From the NCBI RefSeq assembly GCF_030409225.1, contig NZ_JAUFPK010000005.1, forward strand, positions 461,513 to 525,512: a DNA stretch of 64,000 nucleotides. Direction: 5' to 3'. Of this stretch, positions 37,073 through 45,119 are shown one piece after another. The translations under genes and the position numbers were made by a program. Position 1 is the stretch's first letter. Every line of letters starts with the position of its first letter. Source of the DNA: Aquisalimonas lutea (GTDB taxonomy: Bacteria; Pseudomonadota; Gammaproteobacteria; Nitrococcales; Aquisalimonadaceae). The notes under the pieces were generated by a model. It saw nothing but the letters and a program-made list of their open reading frames with translations, was not told the DNA's origin and did no database searches.

Positions 37073-39452
37073 GATGGCGGCACTCGATCCCGAGTCCCTG
37101 TCGGCGGCGGATCACGCGGCCTTCGCCGAGACGGTCGCGGATGCCTCGGCGCGCGAGCTCATGCGCCGTCTCAACCGGCACGCGGCGCGCCAGGATGCGC
37201 CGCTGGTGCTGTCGGGCGGCGATACCGCCGGCGTGCTGGCGGCATGGTCGCGGGGATATGCCGGCAAGCACCCGGAGGCGGGGCTGTTCGCCCATTTCGT
37301 CGGCTGCACCGCTGAGAGCCGGTCCACGGAACGGCTGCTCGAGCGCCTGCTGCTGTGGCTGCGGCGGCTCGCCGCGTTGCCGGATCCCCTTCCGGTGGCG
37401 CCGGAGGATCGGCGCGAGATCCTGCCCAACTGGCTGGGGCGGGCAGCCGCCCGCTACCGGCTCGTCGTGGTGCTGGACGCGGTGGATCGGCTCACCGACG
37501 CTGATCCCGAGCAGGCGGTGGCCTGGCTGCCGGATCATCTGCCGCCGGGGGTGCGGATCGTGGCCGGTGTCTCCGCAAGCTCCGCCGTTGCCGAGAATCT
37601 CCGCCTGCGGGGCTGGCAGGTGGAAGGCACGGAATCCGCCGGGTCGGCGGGCGCAGAGGACGCCGGAACCCCTGAATCGATTCCGCCCGCCGTGCTGCGC
37701 ATGCTGTGGGCGAGCCGGCGGGGGCTGACCGCCGCGGAGCTCGAGGCGGCGGGACATGCAGCGCCTGCCGCGCAAGGGCCCGTCTACCAGGTGGACGGGC
37801 GGCTGCAGCTCGCCGGTGCCGGGGTGCGGGATGCCGTCCGCCGCTCGCTGCTGCCGGACGGCGTGGATCGCCAGGCCGCCCATCGCACGGTGGCCGAGAT
37901 CGCCGAGACCGCCATGCCGCCCGAGCGCCGGCTCGACGAGCTGCCCTGGCAGCTGACCCGGGCCCGGGACTGGGAGCACCTGGCGCGCTTCCTGGCCGAT
38001 CCCGACGTGCTGCTGGCGTTGCTGCACCAGCCGGACCGCCTGGACCTCACGCGCTGGTGGCATGCGTGGGGGAGCGATGCGGAGCTGGTGGCATGGTATG
38101 CGCAGCGGCTCCCCGGCTGGCGGGCCGCGCTCGCCGGCGAGAGCCTGGCGGAGCTGCTGCTCCTTCTCTGCGCCGCGTTCCGGGACCAGATCCCCGGGGG
38201 CGACCTGACCCCGTTCATGGAGGAGCTGGCGTTCCACGAGGAATCCCTGCCGGCCGGGCAGCGCGCGCGGGCGCTCGCGCTGCGGGGCAGCTGGCTCGCC
38301 GAGCAGGAACGGCCCGAGGCCGAAGGCTTGTTGCAGGATGCCCTGGAGCGGCGCCTGGAACGGCTCGGCGCCGACCATCCGGAAACCCGCACCAGCCGGC
38401 ACCAGCTGGCCACGTGGCACGAGGCCCGGGGCAACGGCCAGGCGGCGGTGGAGCTCTACCGCGCCGCGCTCCGGGCCCGGGAGCAGTCGCTGGGCGAGGG
38501 GGATCCGGGGCTGATCCCGTATCTCACCAACCTGGGTGCCGTGCTCAAGGCCATGGACGATCCGGCCGCGGCCAAGCCGCATTTCCGCCGGGCGCTGACC
38601 ATCGCCGAGAAGCACTACGGCAATCGGCATCCGACCACGGCGGCGTGCCTGGACAACCTCGCGGGGGTGGTGTACGCCGAGCACGATTTCGACCAGGCGG
38701 AGACGCTGTATCAGCGGGCCCTGGGCATCGCCGAGACGGTTTTCGGTCCGGCGCACGCGGCCACCGCGGCGGCGGCCCACAACCTCGGTGCGGTGATGGA
38801 CGCCCGCGAGGAGTACCGGACCGCCGAGATGCTGTTCCAGCGGGCGCTGGATATCCGCGAGGAGCTCTTCGGCGCCGAGCATGTGGATACCGCCTCGAGC
38901 CTGCACAACCTGGCCGGGGTCAAGGACGCCATGGGCCGCTACGACGAGGCCGAGCCGCTGTACCGCAAGGCGATTGCCAACTGGGAGACCCTGGTGGGGC
39001 GGGATCACCCGGCCACCGCCACCAGCGTGAACAACCTGGCCGATCTGCTCCGGGAGACCGGCCAGCACGGCGAGGCCGAGCAGCTCTACCGGCGCAACCT
39101 GGAGACCTGGCGCGGCCTGATGGGCGAGGAGCATCCGCACACGCTGATGACGCTGTGCGAGCTGGCGGCCCTGTATGCGGAACAGAAGCGTTTCGACGAC
39201 GCCGAGCCCATGCTGCGGGACGCCGTGGAGCGCACGGCGCGGATCCTGGGTCGGGACAACATGGACCACATCAACGCTGTCACCCGGCTCGCCGGGTTGC
39301 TGCGGGATACCGGCCGCCGCGACGAGGCCCGCGAGCTTCTCCGCCGCACCATTACCTCCGTGGAAGGCACGCTGGGCATGATCTCGCCACGGCTGCAGAA
39401 GCTGCGCCGGCACCTGGACGCCCTGGACGTGGACCCGGACCGCCTGCACTGA
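37065..39452 (+). CDS. STAND-like TPR protein with degenerate Walker A
   Basis: A 795-residue cytosolic protein. The first 200 residues resemble an NPHP3/NACHT-type NTPase (FAHFVGCTAESRSTERLL; Walker B-like RLVVVLDAVDRL at 132-143), but the Walker A position reads GGDTAGVL (51-58) with no Lys. About residues 405-780 are tandem 42-residue kinesin-light-chain-type TPRs (motifs such as ALGIAETVFGPAHAATAAAA and HNLGAVMDAREEYRTAEMLF). The start overlaps mobA by 8 bp, so it is cotranslated. It is probably a scaffold, not an active ATPase. Function unknown. Confidence 0.85.
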   Translation: MTEMAALDPESLSAADHAAFAETVADASARELMRRLNRHAARQDAPLVLSGGDTAGVLAAWSRGYAGKHPEAGLFAHFVGCTAESRSTERLLERLLLWLRRLAALPDPLPVAPEDRREILPNWLGRAAARYRLVVVLDAVDRLTDADPEQAVAWLPDHLPPGVRIVAGVSASSAVAENLRLRGWQVEGTESAGSAGAEDAGTPESIPPAVLRMLWASRRGLTAAELEAAGHAAPAAQGPVYQVDGRLQLAGAGVRDAVRRSLLPDGVDRQAAHRTVAEIAETAMPPERRLDELPWQLTRARDWEHLARFLADPDVLLALLHQPDRLDLTRWWHAWGSDAELVAWYAQRLPGWRAALAGESLAELLLLLCAAFRDQIPGGDLTPFMEELAFHEESLPAGQRARALALRGSWLAEQERPEAEGLLQDALERRLERLGADHPETRTSRHQLATWHEARGNGQAAVELYRAALRAREQSLGEGDPGLIPYLTNLGAVLKAMDDPAAAKPHFRRALTIAEKHYGNRHPTTAACLDNLAGVVYAEHDFDQAETLYQRALGIAETVFGPAHAATAAAAHNLGAVMDAREEYRTAEMLFQRALDIREELFGAEHVDTASSLHNLAGVKDAMGRYDEAEPLYRKAIANWETLVGRDHPATATSVNNLADLLRETGQHGEAEQLYRRNLETWRGLMGEEHPHTLMTLCELAALYAEQKRFDDAEPMLRDAVERTARILGRDNMDHINAVTRLAGLLRDTGRRDEARELLRRTITSVEGTLGMISPRLQKLRRHLDALDVDPDRLH

Positions 39453-39478
39453 CGGGCCCGTCGCCGGGTTGCAGGGCG

Positions 39479-40234
39479 TTACGAACGGTGGATGACGCCG
39501 ACGACCAGCCCCGGCGCCCGGTTGCTGGTGAGCACTACCCGGTCGTAGCGCTCGCCGTCGGCGAGGATGTGCCGTGCGGTCTCCTCCGCGGCCTCCCGGG
39601 CCGTGGGACCGTCCACCATGTTGAGCACCGGGACGGCGGTCGCCGTACCGCAGCCGCGGGCGAGGCCTTCGGGGTGTGTGTACAGCCGCGCCAGGGTGGC
39701 CGGGGTCAGCAGCTGCCCCTCATCCATCCCGGTGAGCGCCAGCACCCGGTCGAGCCGGTGCGCAATGCGCTCGTCCAGCGGGCGGGCCAGCGCATGGACC
39801 GAGCTGACCAGCAGCACCACGTCGGCGCAGGCCGGGACCACCGGCTCGTCCTCCCGGGGCGCCTTGATCAGCCGCATGCGGGCGCCGTCGGCCTTGACCA
39901 CGGTGATGCCGAAGCCGCCGCGCCGATGGATGTCGGCCAGGGTGTCCGCGGACACGCCGGCCAGGCGCCCGGCCTTGTCCGACGGCCGGGCGTACAGCAC
40001 GGGCGTGCGCTCCGTGTCCGGAACACGCCGGCGCAGGCCGGCCTCGTCGTCGACGATCAGGGTGGCCTTGAGGCGGCGGGGCGGCTGGTACGTGAACACG
40101 GTGGTGGTCATGGCCGCCCGGCCCGGATGGTTCTCCAGCAGGTGATACAGCAGCGTCTTCTTGCCGCCGGCGCCCACGGCGCAGATGACGCCGTGCCCGG
40201 CGCCGACGGCCTCGGCCAGCCCCGGCCCGGTCAT
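39479..40234 (-). CDS. yqeC: YqeC-type molybdenum/selenium hydroxylase accessory protein
   Basis: A 251-residue protein. GVICAVGAGGKKTLLYHLLE is the N-terminal P-loop-like motif, VVKADGARMRLIKAPREDEP is the central signature, and LARGCGTATAVPVLNMVDG follows near the end. YqeC is associated with insertion or maturation of selenium-dependent molybdenum hydroxylases. Here it sits in a molybdenum region next to mobA and moeA and near formate dehydrogenase, so it may act in cofactor maturation. Its ATG overlaps the stop of the BNR-repeat gene (ATGA). Confidence 0.82.
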   Translation of the reverse strand: MTGPGLAEAVGAGHGVICAVGAGGKKTLLYHLLENHPGRAAMTTTVFTYQPPRRLKATLIVDDEAGLRRRVPDTERTPVLYARPSDKAGRLAGVSADTLADIHRRGGFGITVVKADGARMRLIKAPREDEPVVPACADVVLLVSSVHALARPLDERIAHRLDRVLALTGMDEGQLLTPATLARLYTHPEGLARGCGTATAVPVLNMVDGPTAREAAEETARHILADGERYDRVVLTSNRAPGLVVGVIHRS

Positions 40235-41364
40235 GGGGCCTCCCCCGCGGGGACCACCGCGGCGGTGACGGAGAGGATGCGCGGCAGGAAACCGGCCAGC
40301 AGCCGCCAGCTCGCCCCCCGGTCGCGGCTGGCGAACAGGTGGCCGCCGGAGGTCCCGAAGTACGCTCCGCACGCGGGCAGATCGTCCACGGCCATCGCCT
40401 CCCGCAGTACCGACACGTAGGCATGCTCCTGGGGCAGGCCCTGGGTCAGCGGCTGCCAGGTCGCACCCGCATCCGCGGTGCGGTAGACCCGCAGGCGCCC
40501 GTCCACGGCGGTGCGCAGGTGGCTGCTGTCGATGGGGATGACGTAGAGCACGTCCGGGTCCCCGGCCTCGGTGACCGCCACGTAGCCGAAGTCGCTGGGC
40601 AGCCCGCGGCTGATCTCCACCCACGACTCGCCGGCGTCGTCGCTGCGGTAGACGCCGTTGTAGCACTGGCGGTACAGGCGGCGCGAGTCGCGGGGGTGAG
40701 CGACCAGCCGGTGGATATTGTGACCCGCGCGGGGGGCGGCCTGGGGCAGGTGCTCCGCGCGCACGCCGGCATTGATGGGCTCCCAGTTGGCGCCGGCGTC
40801 GTCGCTGCGGTAGGCGCCGCCGGCGGAGACGGCCGTGAACAGGCGCTGCGGCCGGTCGCCGGCCACCTGGGTGGAATGGACGAAGAATCCGCCCTTGGCC
40901 GGCTCCCACAGGGAGCGGGTGGCGTGGTGGTTGAGCCCGTCCACGCCGGTCCAGCTCGCACCCGCGTCGGTGCTGACGAACAGCCCGGCCGGGTCGATGC
41001 CGGCGAACAGCGTGTCGGGCTGGGACGCTGCCCCCGGGGCGAGGTGCCAGATGCCCCGCAGGGCCGTGTCGTGCTCGCCCACCGGGTGCTGCGGCGGGTT
41101 CGGCAGCGACTGCCAGGTGCTGCCGGAATCGGTGCTGCGGTAGACGTGCGCGCCCCAGACCACGTGATTGGCGGCGGCGAAGCCGGTGGCCGGCCGTCGC
41201 GGGTCCAGCCAGGCGTGGGTGATCTCGTAGCCGGCGATCAACGGCCCGTCCATGCGCCAGTGCTCGCGGGCGGGGTCGCTCACCAGGCGGAACAGACCCT
41301 TCTGGGTGCCCACGAGGAGGACCACGGCGGTTTCGGCGTCATCGACTGTCACGGGCTGTTGCAT
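40231..41364 (-). CDS. BNR/sialidase-like beta-propeller repeat protein
   Basis: A 377-residue cytosolic beta-propeller protein with repeated Asp-box/BNR elements (STDSGSTW, STDAGASW, SDDAGANW, SDDAGESW, TADAGATW and SRDRGASW). The S/T-x-D-x-G-x-x-W repeats are spaced about 45-75 residues apart. There is no signal peptide, so a true secreted sialidase is unlikely. It is divergent from a JAMM peptidase plus a MoaD/ThiS-like gene, and coupled to yqeC. This suggests a role in sulfur-carrier or cofactor chemistry, which is inference. Confidence 0.82.
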   Translation of the reverse strand: MQQPVTVDDAETAVVLLVGTQKGLFRLVSDPAREHWRMDGPLIAGYEITHAWLDPRRPATGFAAANHVVWGAHVYRSTDSGSTWQSLPNPPQHPVGEHDTALRGIWHLAPGAASQPDTLFAGIDPAGLFVSTDAGASWTGVDGLNHHATRSLWEPAKGGFFVHSTQVAGDRPQRLFTAVSAGGAYRSDDAGANWEPINAGVRAEHLPQAAPRAGHNIHRLVAHPRDSRRLYRQCYNGVYRSDDAGESWVEISRGLPSDFGYVAVTEAGDPDVLYVIPIDSSHLRTAVDGRLRVYRTADAGATWQPLTQGLPQEHAYVSVLREAMAVDDLPACGAYFGTSGGHLFASRDRGASWRLLAGFLPRILSVTAAVVPAGEAP

Positions 41365-41442
41365 CGGGCTCCTCGATCGCTGCAGGTATTGCACCAGAAA
41401 ATGCGGGCGGCGGCGACGGCGGCTGATGCTACCATGGGTCGC

Positions 41443-41853
41443 ATGGCTGAGATGCGGCTTCCATCGCCGCTCCGCCGGGCCCTGGCGCAGCATGCGCGCG
41501 ATGCCTGGCCCGAGGAGGCGTGCGGCCTGCTTGTCGGTGTCGGCGGCGCGCCCCGGGAGGTCGTGCGGCTGGCCAATGTTGCCGGCGACCCGTTGCGCCG
41601 CTACGCTCTGGATCCGCTGGAGTACATGCGCGTCGAGCATGCCGCCGAGCGCCGCGGCCTCGGCGTCGCGGGCGTGTGGCACAGCCATCCGGACGGCGGC
41701 GCCGAGCCCTCGGAGACCGACCGCCGGGCCGCCTGGCCGGGCTGGCTGTATGTCATTGTCGGCCTGCAGGGCGAGGGCCAGCACTGCATTCGCGGCTGGC
41801 GCCTGGTGGCGAACGAATTCGTGGAAGAGGAGCTGCATGCAGAGCAATCGTGA
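41443..41853 (+). CDS. JAMM/Mov34 metallopeptidase (M67 family)
   Basis: A 136-residue protein. It has WPEEACGLLVG with the conserved Glu and GVWHSHPDGGAEPSETD (His80, His82, Ser90, Asp93), the full JAMM zinc motif. Bacterial relatives such as Mec+ cleave the C-terminal diglycine of sulfur-carrier proteins. It overlaps the MoaD/ThiS-like gene by 17 bp, so the pair is functionally linked. ATGs at 41434, 41443 and 41452 are in frame and none has a strong site. Confidence 0.85.
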   Translation: MAEMRLPSPLRRALAQHARDAWPEEACGLLVGVGGAPREVVRLANVAGDPLRRYALDPLEYMRVEHAAERRGLGVAGVWHSHPDGGAEPSETDRRAAWPGWLYVIVGLQGEGQHCIRGWRLVANEFVEEELHAEQS

Positions 41854-42136
41854 GCGCGCGCCCCGGGTCACGGTCCGCATTCCGCCGCCGCTGCGCCCGC
41901 ATGCCGGCGATCAGCCGTCGCTGTCGGTAACGGGGGCGACCGTGGGCGAGGTGCTCGCCTGCCTCGCCCGTGACTACCCGGACCTGGGGCAGCGCCTGCT
42001 CACCCCCGAAGGCCGGGTCCGCCCCTACGTGAACGTCTTTGTGGGCGAGCAGTCCATGACGGCGCGGGGAGGCCCGGAGAGCGCCGTGGCGGACGGCGAC
42101 GTCATCGCGATCATCCCCGCCGTGGCCGGCGGCTGA
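41837..42136 (+). CDS. MoaD/ThiS-like ubiquitin-fold sulfur carrier
   Basis: A 99-residue beta-grasp protein ending in VAGG, the C-terminal Gly-Gly needed for adenylation and thiocarboxylation. RVTVRIPPPLRPHAG starts the fold, and VTGATVGEVLACLARDYPDL is the central helix region. It may serve molybdopterin synthase or a CysO-like pathway with the adjacent JAMM peptidase. GAGGAG is about 5 bases before the ATG. It converges on moeA. Confidence 0.87.
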   Translation: MQSNRERAPRVTVRIPPPLRPHAGDQPSLSVTGATVGEVLACLARDYPDLGQRLLTPEGRVRPYVNVFVGEQSMTARGGPESAVADGDVIAIIPAVAGG

Positions 42137-42154
42137 GCCGCGCCGGGGGGCGGC

Positions 42155-43432
42155 TCAGGGGCATACGCCCTCGAACGGTTGCACCTCGACGTAGTCGCCG
42201 GCGGTAACGTTGCCGGCGTCGTGGGGCAGCACGATGAAGCAGTTGGCCAGGCTCACGGAGTGGAGCATGCCGGAGCCCTGGCCGCCGGTGGTGGTCACCG
42301 CCAGCTCCCCGTGCTCGTCCCGCCGCAGGATGCCCCGCTGGAACTCGGTGCGCCCCGGCCGCTTGCGCAGGTCCGCGGCGGCGCGCACGCGGAACGTGGT
42401 CGGGGGCTGCGGGTTCTCGCCCATGAGCCGCCGCAGGGCGGGCTGCACGAACTGGTACCAGGTAGCGACCACCGACACCGGGTTGCCCGGCAGGCCGAAG
42501 AAACGTGCCTGGCCGATGGTGCCGAAGGCCAGGGGACGTCCCGGGCGCATGGCGAGCTTCCAGAAACCGACCTGGCCGAGCCGCGCCAGCTGCTCCTTGA
42601 CGAAATCCGCCTCGCCCACCGACACCCCGCCGGAGGTGATGATGGCATCGGCGAAGGAAGCGGCATCGGTGAACGCCGTCTCCAGGGCGGCCGGGTCGTC
42701 GCCGACGACGCCCATGTCCGTCGCCTCGACGCCGAGGCGCTGCAGCATGGCGAACAGCGTGTAGCGGTTGCTGTCGTAGATCTGGCCGGGTTCCAGGGAG
42801 GAGCCCGCCGTGCGCAGCTCGTCGCCGGTGGAGAAGAAGGCCACCCGCAGCCGGCGGTACACGGGGACCTCCACCAGGCCGAGACTGCCGAGCATGCCCA
42901 GCTCCGCCGGCCCGACACGGGTCCCGGGGGCAAAGACCCGGGAGCCGCGCGCAAGGTCCTCGCCGGCCGCCCGCACGTGCTGGCCGGGTGCCTCGCCGGC
43001 GCGGACCTCCACGCGATCACCGTCGGCGCGGACGTTCTCCTGCATGACCACGGTGTCGGCGCCCGGCGGGATGGGCGCTCCCGTCATGATGCGCACGCAC
43101 TCGCCGGGGCCGAGCTCCGCCCCGGGCGGGGCGCCGGCCAGGACCGTGCGCACGCAGCGGAAATCCCTCGCATCCTCCGCGGGCAGATCCTGGCCGCGGA
43201 GGGCATAGCCGTCCATGGCCGCGTTGTCGTGGCCGGGCACGTCCACCGTCGAGTGCACGGCGCCGGCCAGGATCCGGCCCAGGGCCTGGCGCACCGCGAC
43301 CTGCTCGACGCCCCGGACCGGCTGCAGCTCGGTGCGGATGCGTTCCCAGGCCGCTGCCACCGGCAGGGACTGCGGGTCGTGGTCGTCCCGGCAGGACGGA
43401 TCGTTTTGAACTGCGTTGTCGCTTTCGGTCAT
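42155..43432 (-). CDS. moeA: Molybdopterin molybdenumtransferase MoeA
   Basis: A 425-residue protein that inserts molybdate into adenylated molybdopterin. Landmarks: VPGHDNAAMDGYALRG in domain I, IMTGAPIPPGADTVVMQENV, then DSNRYTLFAML and ITSGGVSVGEADFVKEQL in the molybdate-binding domain, and ARFFGLPGNPVSVVATWY. The N-terminal extension of about 20 residues is polar. It is divergent from the DUF6494 gene (47 bp). Confidence 0.95.
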   Translation of the reverse strand: MTESDNAVQNDPSCRDDHDPQSLPVAAAWERIRTELQPVRGVEQVAVRQALGRILAGAVHSTVDVPGHDNAAMDGYALRGQDLPAEDARDFRCVRTVLAGAPPGAELGPGECVRIMTGAPIPPGADTVVMQENVRADGDRVEVRAGEAPGQHVRAAGEDLARGSRVFAPGTRVGPAELGMLGSLGLVEVPVYRRLRVAFFSTGDELRTAGSSLEPGQIYDSNRYTLFAMLQRLGVEATDMGVVGDDPAALETAFTDAASFADAIITSGGVSVGEADFVKEQLARLGQVGFWKLAMRPGRPLAFGTIGQARFFGLPGNPVSVVATWYQFVQPALRRLMGENPQPPTTFRVRAAADLRKRPGRTEFQRGILRRDEHGELAVTTTGGQGSGMLHSVSLANCFIVLPHDAGNVTAGDYVEVQPFEGVCP

Positions 43433-43479
43433 GATGGCTCGGCTTACCGCGGACGTGACTGCAACGAGGAAGACAGACG

Positions 43480-43695
43480 ATGGATCATGATGCCCTGAAC
43501 ACCCAGATTCGCAAATGCCTGAAGCAGTTCGGCGTGACCTCCCAGCAGGAGATCGAGCGGGCGCTGGAGGCGGCGCTGGCGAAGGGGAGCCTCCAGGGCG
43601 ACGAGACCCTGGGCGTGCGCATGACGCTGGAGGTCGACGGACTGGAGCTGCAGCATACGATCACCGGTGAGCTCCGCCTGGACGGCGAGGACTAG
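43480..43695 (+). CDS. DUF6494 family small protein
   Basis: A 71-residue protein (MDHDALNTQIRKCLKQFGVT at the start, LQGDETLGVRMTLEVDGLEL later). The pattern of a helical half followed by a two-strand half ending ITGELRLDGED fits the DUF6494 family, of unknown function and often near molybdoenzyme genes. It is divergent from moeA. Its TAG stop touches a short repeat unit. Confidence 0.75.
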   Translation: MDHDALNTQIRKCLKQFGVTSQQEIERALEAALAKGSLQGDETLGVRMTLEVDGLELQHTITGELRLDGED

Positions 43696-43710
43696 GGTTA
43701 CAGGACACTA
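43695..43710 (-). repeat. Short repeat unit, solo copy
   Basis: GGGTTACAGGACACTA, the same unit as at 23442-23457 in inverse orientation. It lies exactly between two converging stops: its first base is the last base of the DUF6494 stop, and its final CTA is the reverse of the TAG stop of the HTH-PBP gene. Confidence 0.8.
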
Positions 43711-44655
43711 GGCGGCCCAGATCAGCTTCCCGCAGTCGCGGAAGTCGTAGCCGCCCAGGTGCGCCGCCCGGTCCTGGCAGGCCGGGCCCAGCAGCGCATC
43801 CAGCAGGTGCCGGAACAGCACCCGGAAGTACACGCCGCGGCTGAGCACCAGGTCCACGGCCTCCCAGCCCAGGGGGATGAAACCCAGGCCGTGGGTCGCG
43901 GCGGCCGCGCGGCTGCCGGGCGCCGCGTCGGCGTCGCCGGTGGCGACCCGCTCGGCGGCTTCCGCCTCCGAGAGCGCGATATAGACGCTGCGGCTGCGCA
44001 GCTCCGCTACCTCGATACCCTCGTCGGCAATGGCGTCGCGGAGGAAACGATCACTCCCGGAGCCGTCCTGGCGCATCACCCAGCGCCAGGGCGTTCGCAG
44101 GGCAGCGGCGGCGTCGCGCTCCTTGCCGGCCTGTACCAGCACCCCTTGTTCGCGGGCGAACGCCCGCACCAGGACCCATTCCCGGTGCTGCGGGTGATGG
44201 CGGAGCAGCGCCGCATGGCGGTGGTGGCTCTCGTCCAGCGGGCCCCAGTGAATGCCGCACACGTCGGCCCGCCTGCGGGCCAGCTGCCACAGGCCCGGAC
44301 GCGTGCCGGTGCCGGTATAGCACACCAGCGCCCGATCCCCGGAGGCCGCGGTGACCTGCTCGGCGGCCAGCCGCATCAGCGGGTCGCTGCTGCCCACCAC
44401 GGCGATGCGGTCGGTGAAGACACCGCCGTGGCTGGACTCGATCAGCCACTGATCGATGAGCTCCCGGGGGAAGAGCCATTTCCCCGTCGCCTTGGTGGCC
44501 GGCAGGCGGCCTTCGCTGGCCAGGGTATAGACCTTCTTCTCGTTGAGGCGCAGGTAACGCGCGGTTTCACGGACATTCATGAAACGGGGGACATCCGGGG
44601 AGTCGGCGCGCTGTGCCGCGGAGCTGCGGGCATGGCCTTGCGGGCTCGGGTGCAT
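43708..44655 (-). CDS. HTH regulator fused to a periplasmic-binding-type effector domain (molybdate/tungstate-responsive type)
   Basis: A 315-residue one-component regulator. The N-terminal excisionase-type HTH is in MNVRETARYLRLNEKKVYTL with GRLPATKATGKWLFPRELID. The effector part (IAVVGSSDPLMRLAAEQVTA through KLIWAA) resembles type II periplasmic binding proteins for oxyanions. Given moeA/mobA/fdh neighbours, I infer a molybdate- or tungstate-sensing regulator. The ATG at 44655 has GGAG eight bases upstream; 44580 (at MNVRE) is an alternative. It is divergent from the fdh operon. Confidence 0.8.
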   Translation of the reverse strand: MHPSPQGHARSSAAQRADSPDVPRFMNVRETARYLRLNEKKVYTLASEGRLPATKATGKWLFPRELIDQWLIESSHGGVFTDRIAVVGSSDPLMRLAAEQVTAASGDRALVCYTGTGTRPGLWQLARRRADVCGIHWGPLDESHHRHAALLRHHPQHREWVLVRAFAREQGVLVQAGKERDAAAALRTPWRWVMRQDGSGSDRFLRDAIADEGIEVAELRSRSVYIALSEAEAAERVATGDADAAPGSRAAAATHGLGFIPLGWEAVDLVLSRGVYFRVLFRHLLDALLGPACQDRAAHLGGYDFRDCGKLIWAA

Positions 44656-45119
44656 TGGGCCGCTCCATGGGATTGCGCCCGACGCCTGCCGGGCGCGATT
44701 GATTCGCACCGTGCTGCCGCCGTCGGGCGATGGCACGGGCTCCCTGGCTGATGGAATTCAAGAAGCGTGCCTCACAGCCCCGGACCGCACGTCGCTGGGC
44801 TCGCTTCGCCCTGTATCCCGGTGCTCACCCACGCGGGCCGGGCAGTGTTCCTGCATATACGTAATAATGACCCATAAGCGGACCCCTTATTGGTGCATTC
44901 TGTCGCATATCAGCGTCTCCGGTGCCTTGTCAGTCTGCTTTACCCCGGCCTTGTCCGTCAGGATCAGCCGCCCCGGGGGCTCGACAAGGAAGCGTTGAAC
45001 AGCTCGCGCGCCCCGCGGGGCCGGGCCCTGGACCAATGTTCAGCGTTTCCTTGACGCGAACGTCAATGTGGCACCCGGTTTGCATTCTTCCATTGATACA
45101 GCGAGGAGACCCGCACGAA
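44656..45119. promoter_or_regulatory. Regulatory region between the HTH-PBP gene and the fdh operon
   Basis: A 464-base intergenic region, more AT-rich than its neighbours near 44850-44910. It contains a nearly symmetric repeat CCCATAAG (44871-44878) and CTTATTGG (44886-44893), the motif TGGTGCATT (44892-44900), a palindrome TTGACG/CGTCAA (45051-45066) and the sigma-54 promoter at 45069. I see no gene in it. Confidence 0.6.
45069..45084 (+). promoter_or_regulatory. Sigma-54 (-24/-12) promoter of the fdh operon
   Basis: TGGCAC-CCGGT-TTGCA matches the sigma-54 consensus exactly, with GG and GC separated by 10 bases. Transcription would start about 12 bases later, near 45095, ahead of the DUF3305 ATG at 45120. 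It requires an AAA+ activator; the only one in the window is the pseudo-receiver protein at 34757-36172. The palindrome TTGACG-CGAA-CGTCAA just upstream (45051-45066) may be a binding site. Confidence 0.8.

Noticed and set aside
36981..39449. Minus-strand open frame of 822 codons
   Set aside because: Antisense shadow of the TPR gene; composition is Gly/Arg/Leu/His-rich without domains.
40231..41364. Secreted sialidase
   Set aside because: Asp-box repeats are present but there is no signal peptide and no sialidase catalytic pattern, and the neighbours concern molybdenum and sulfur transfer.
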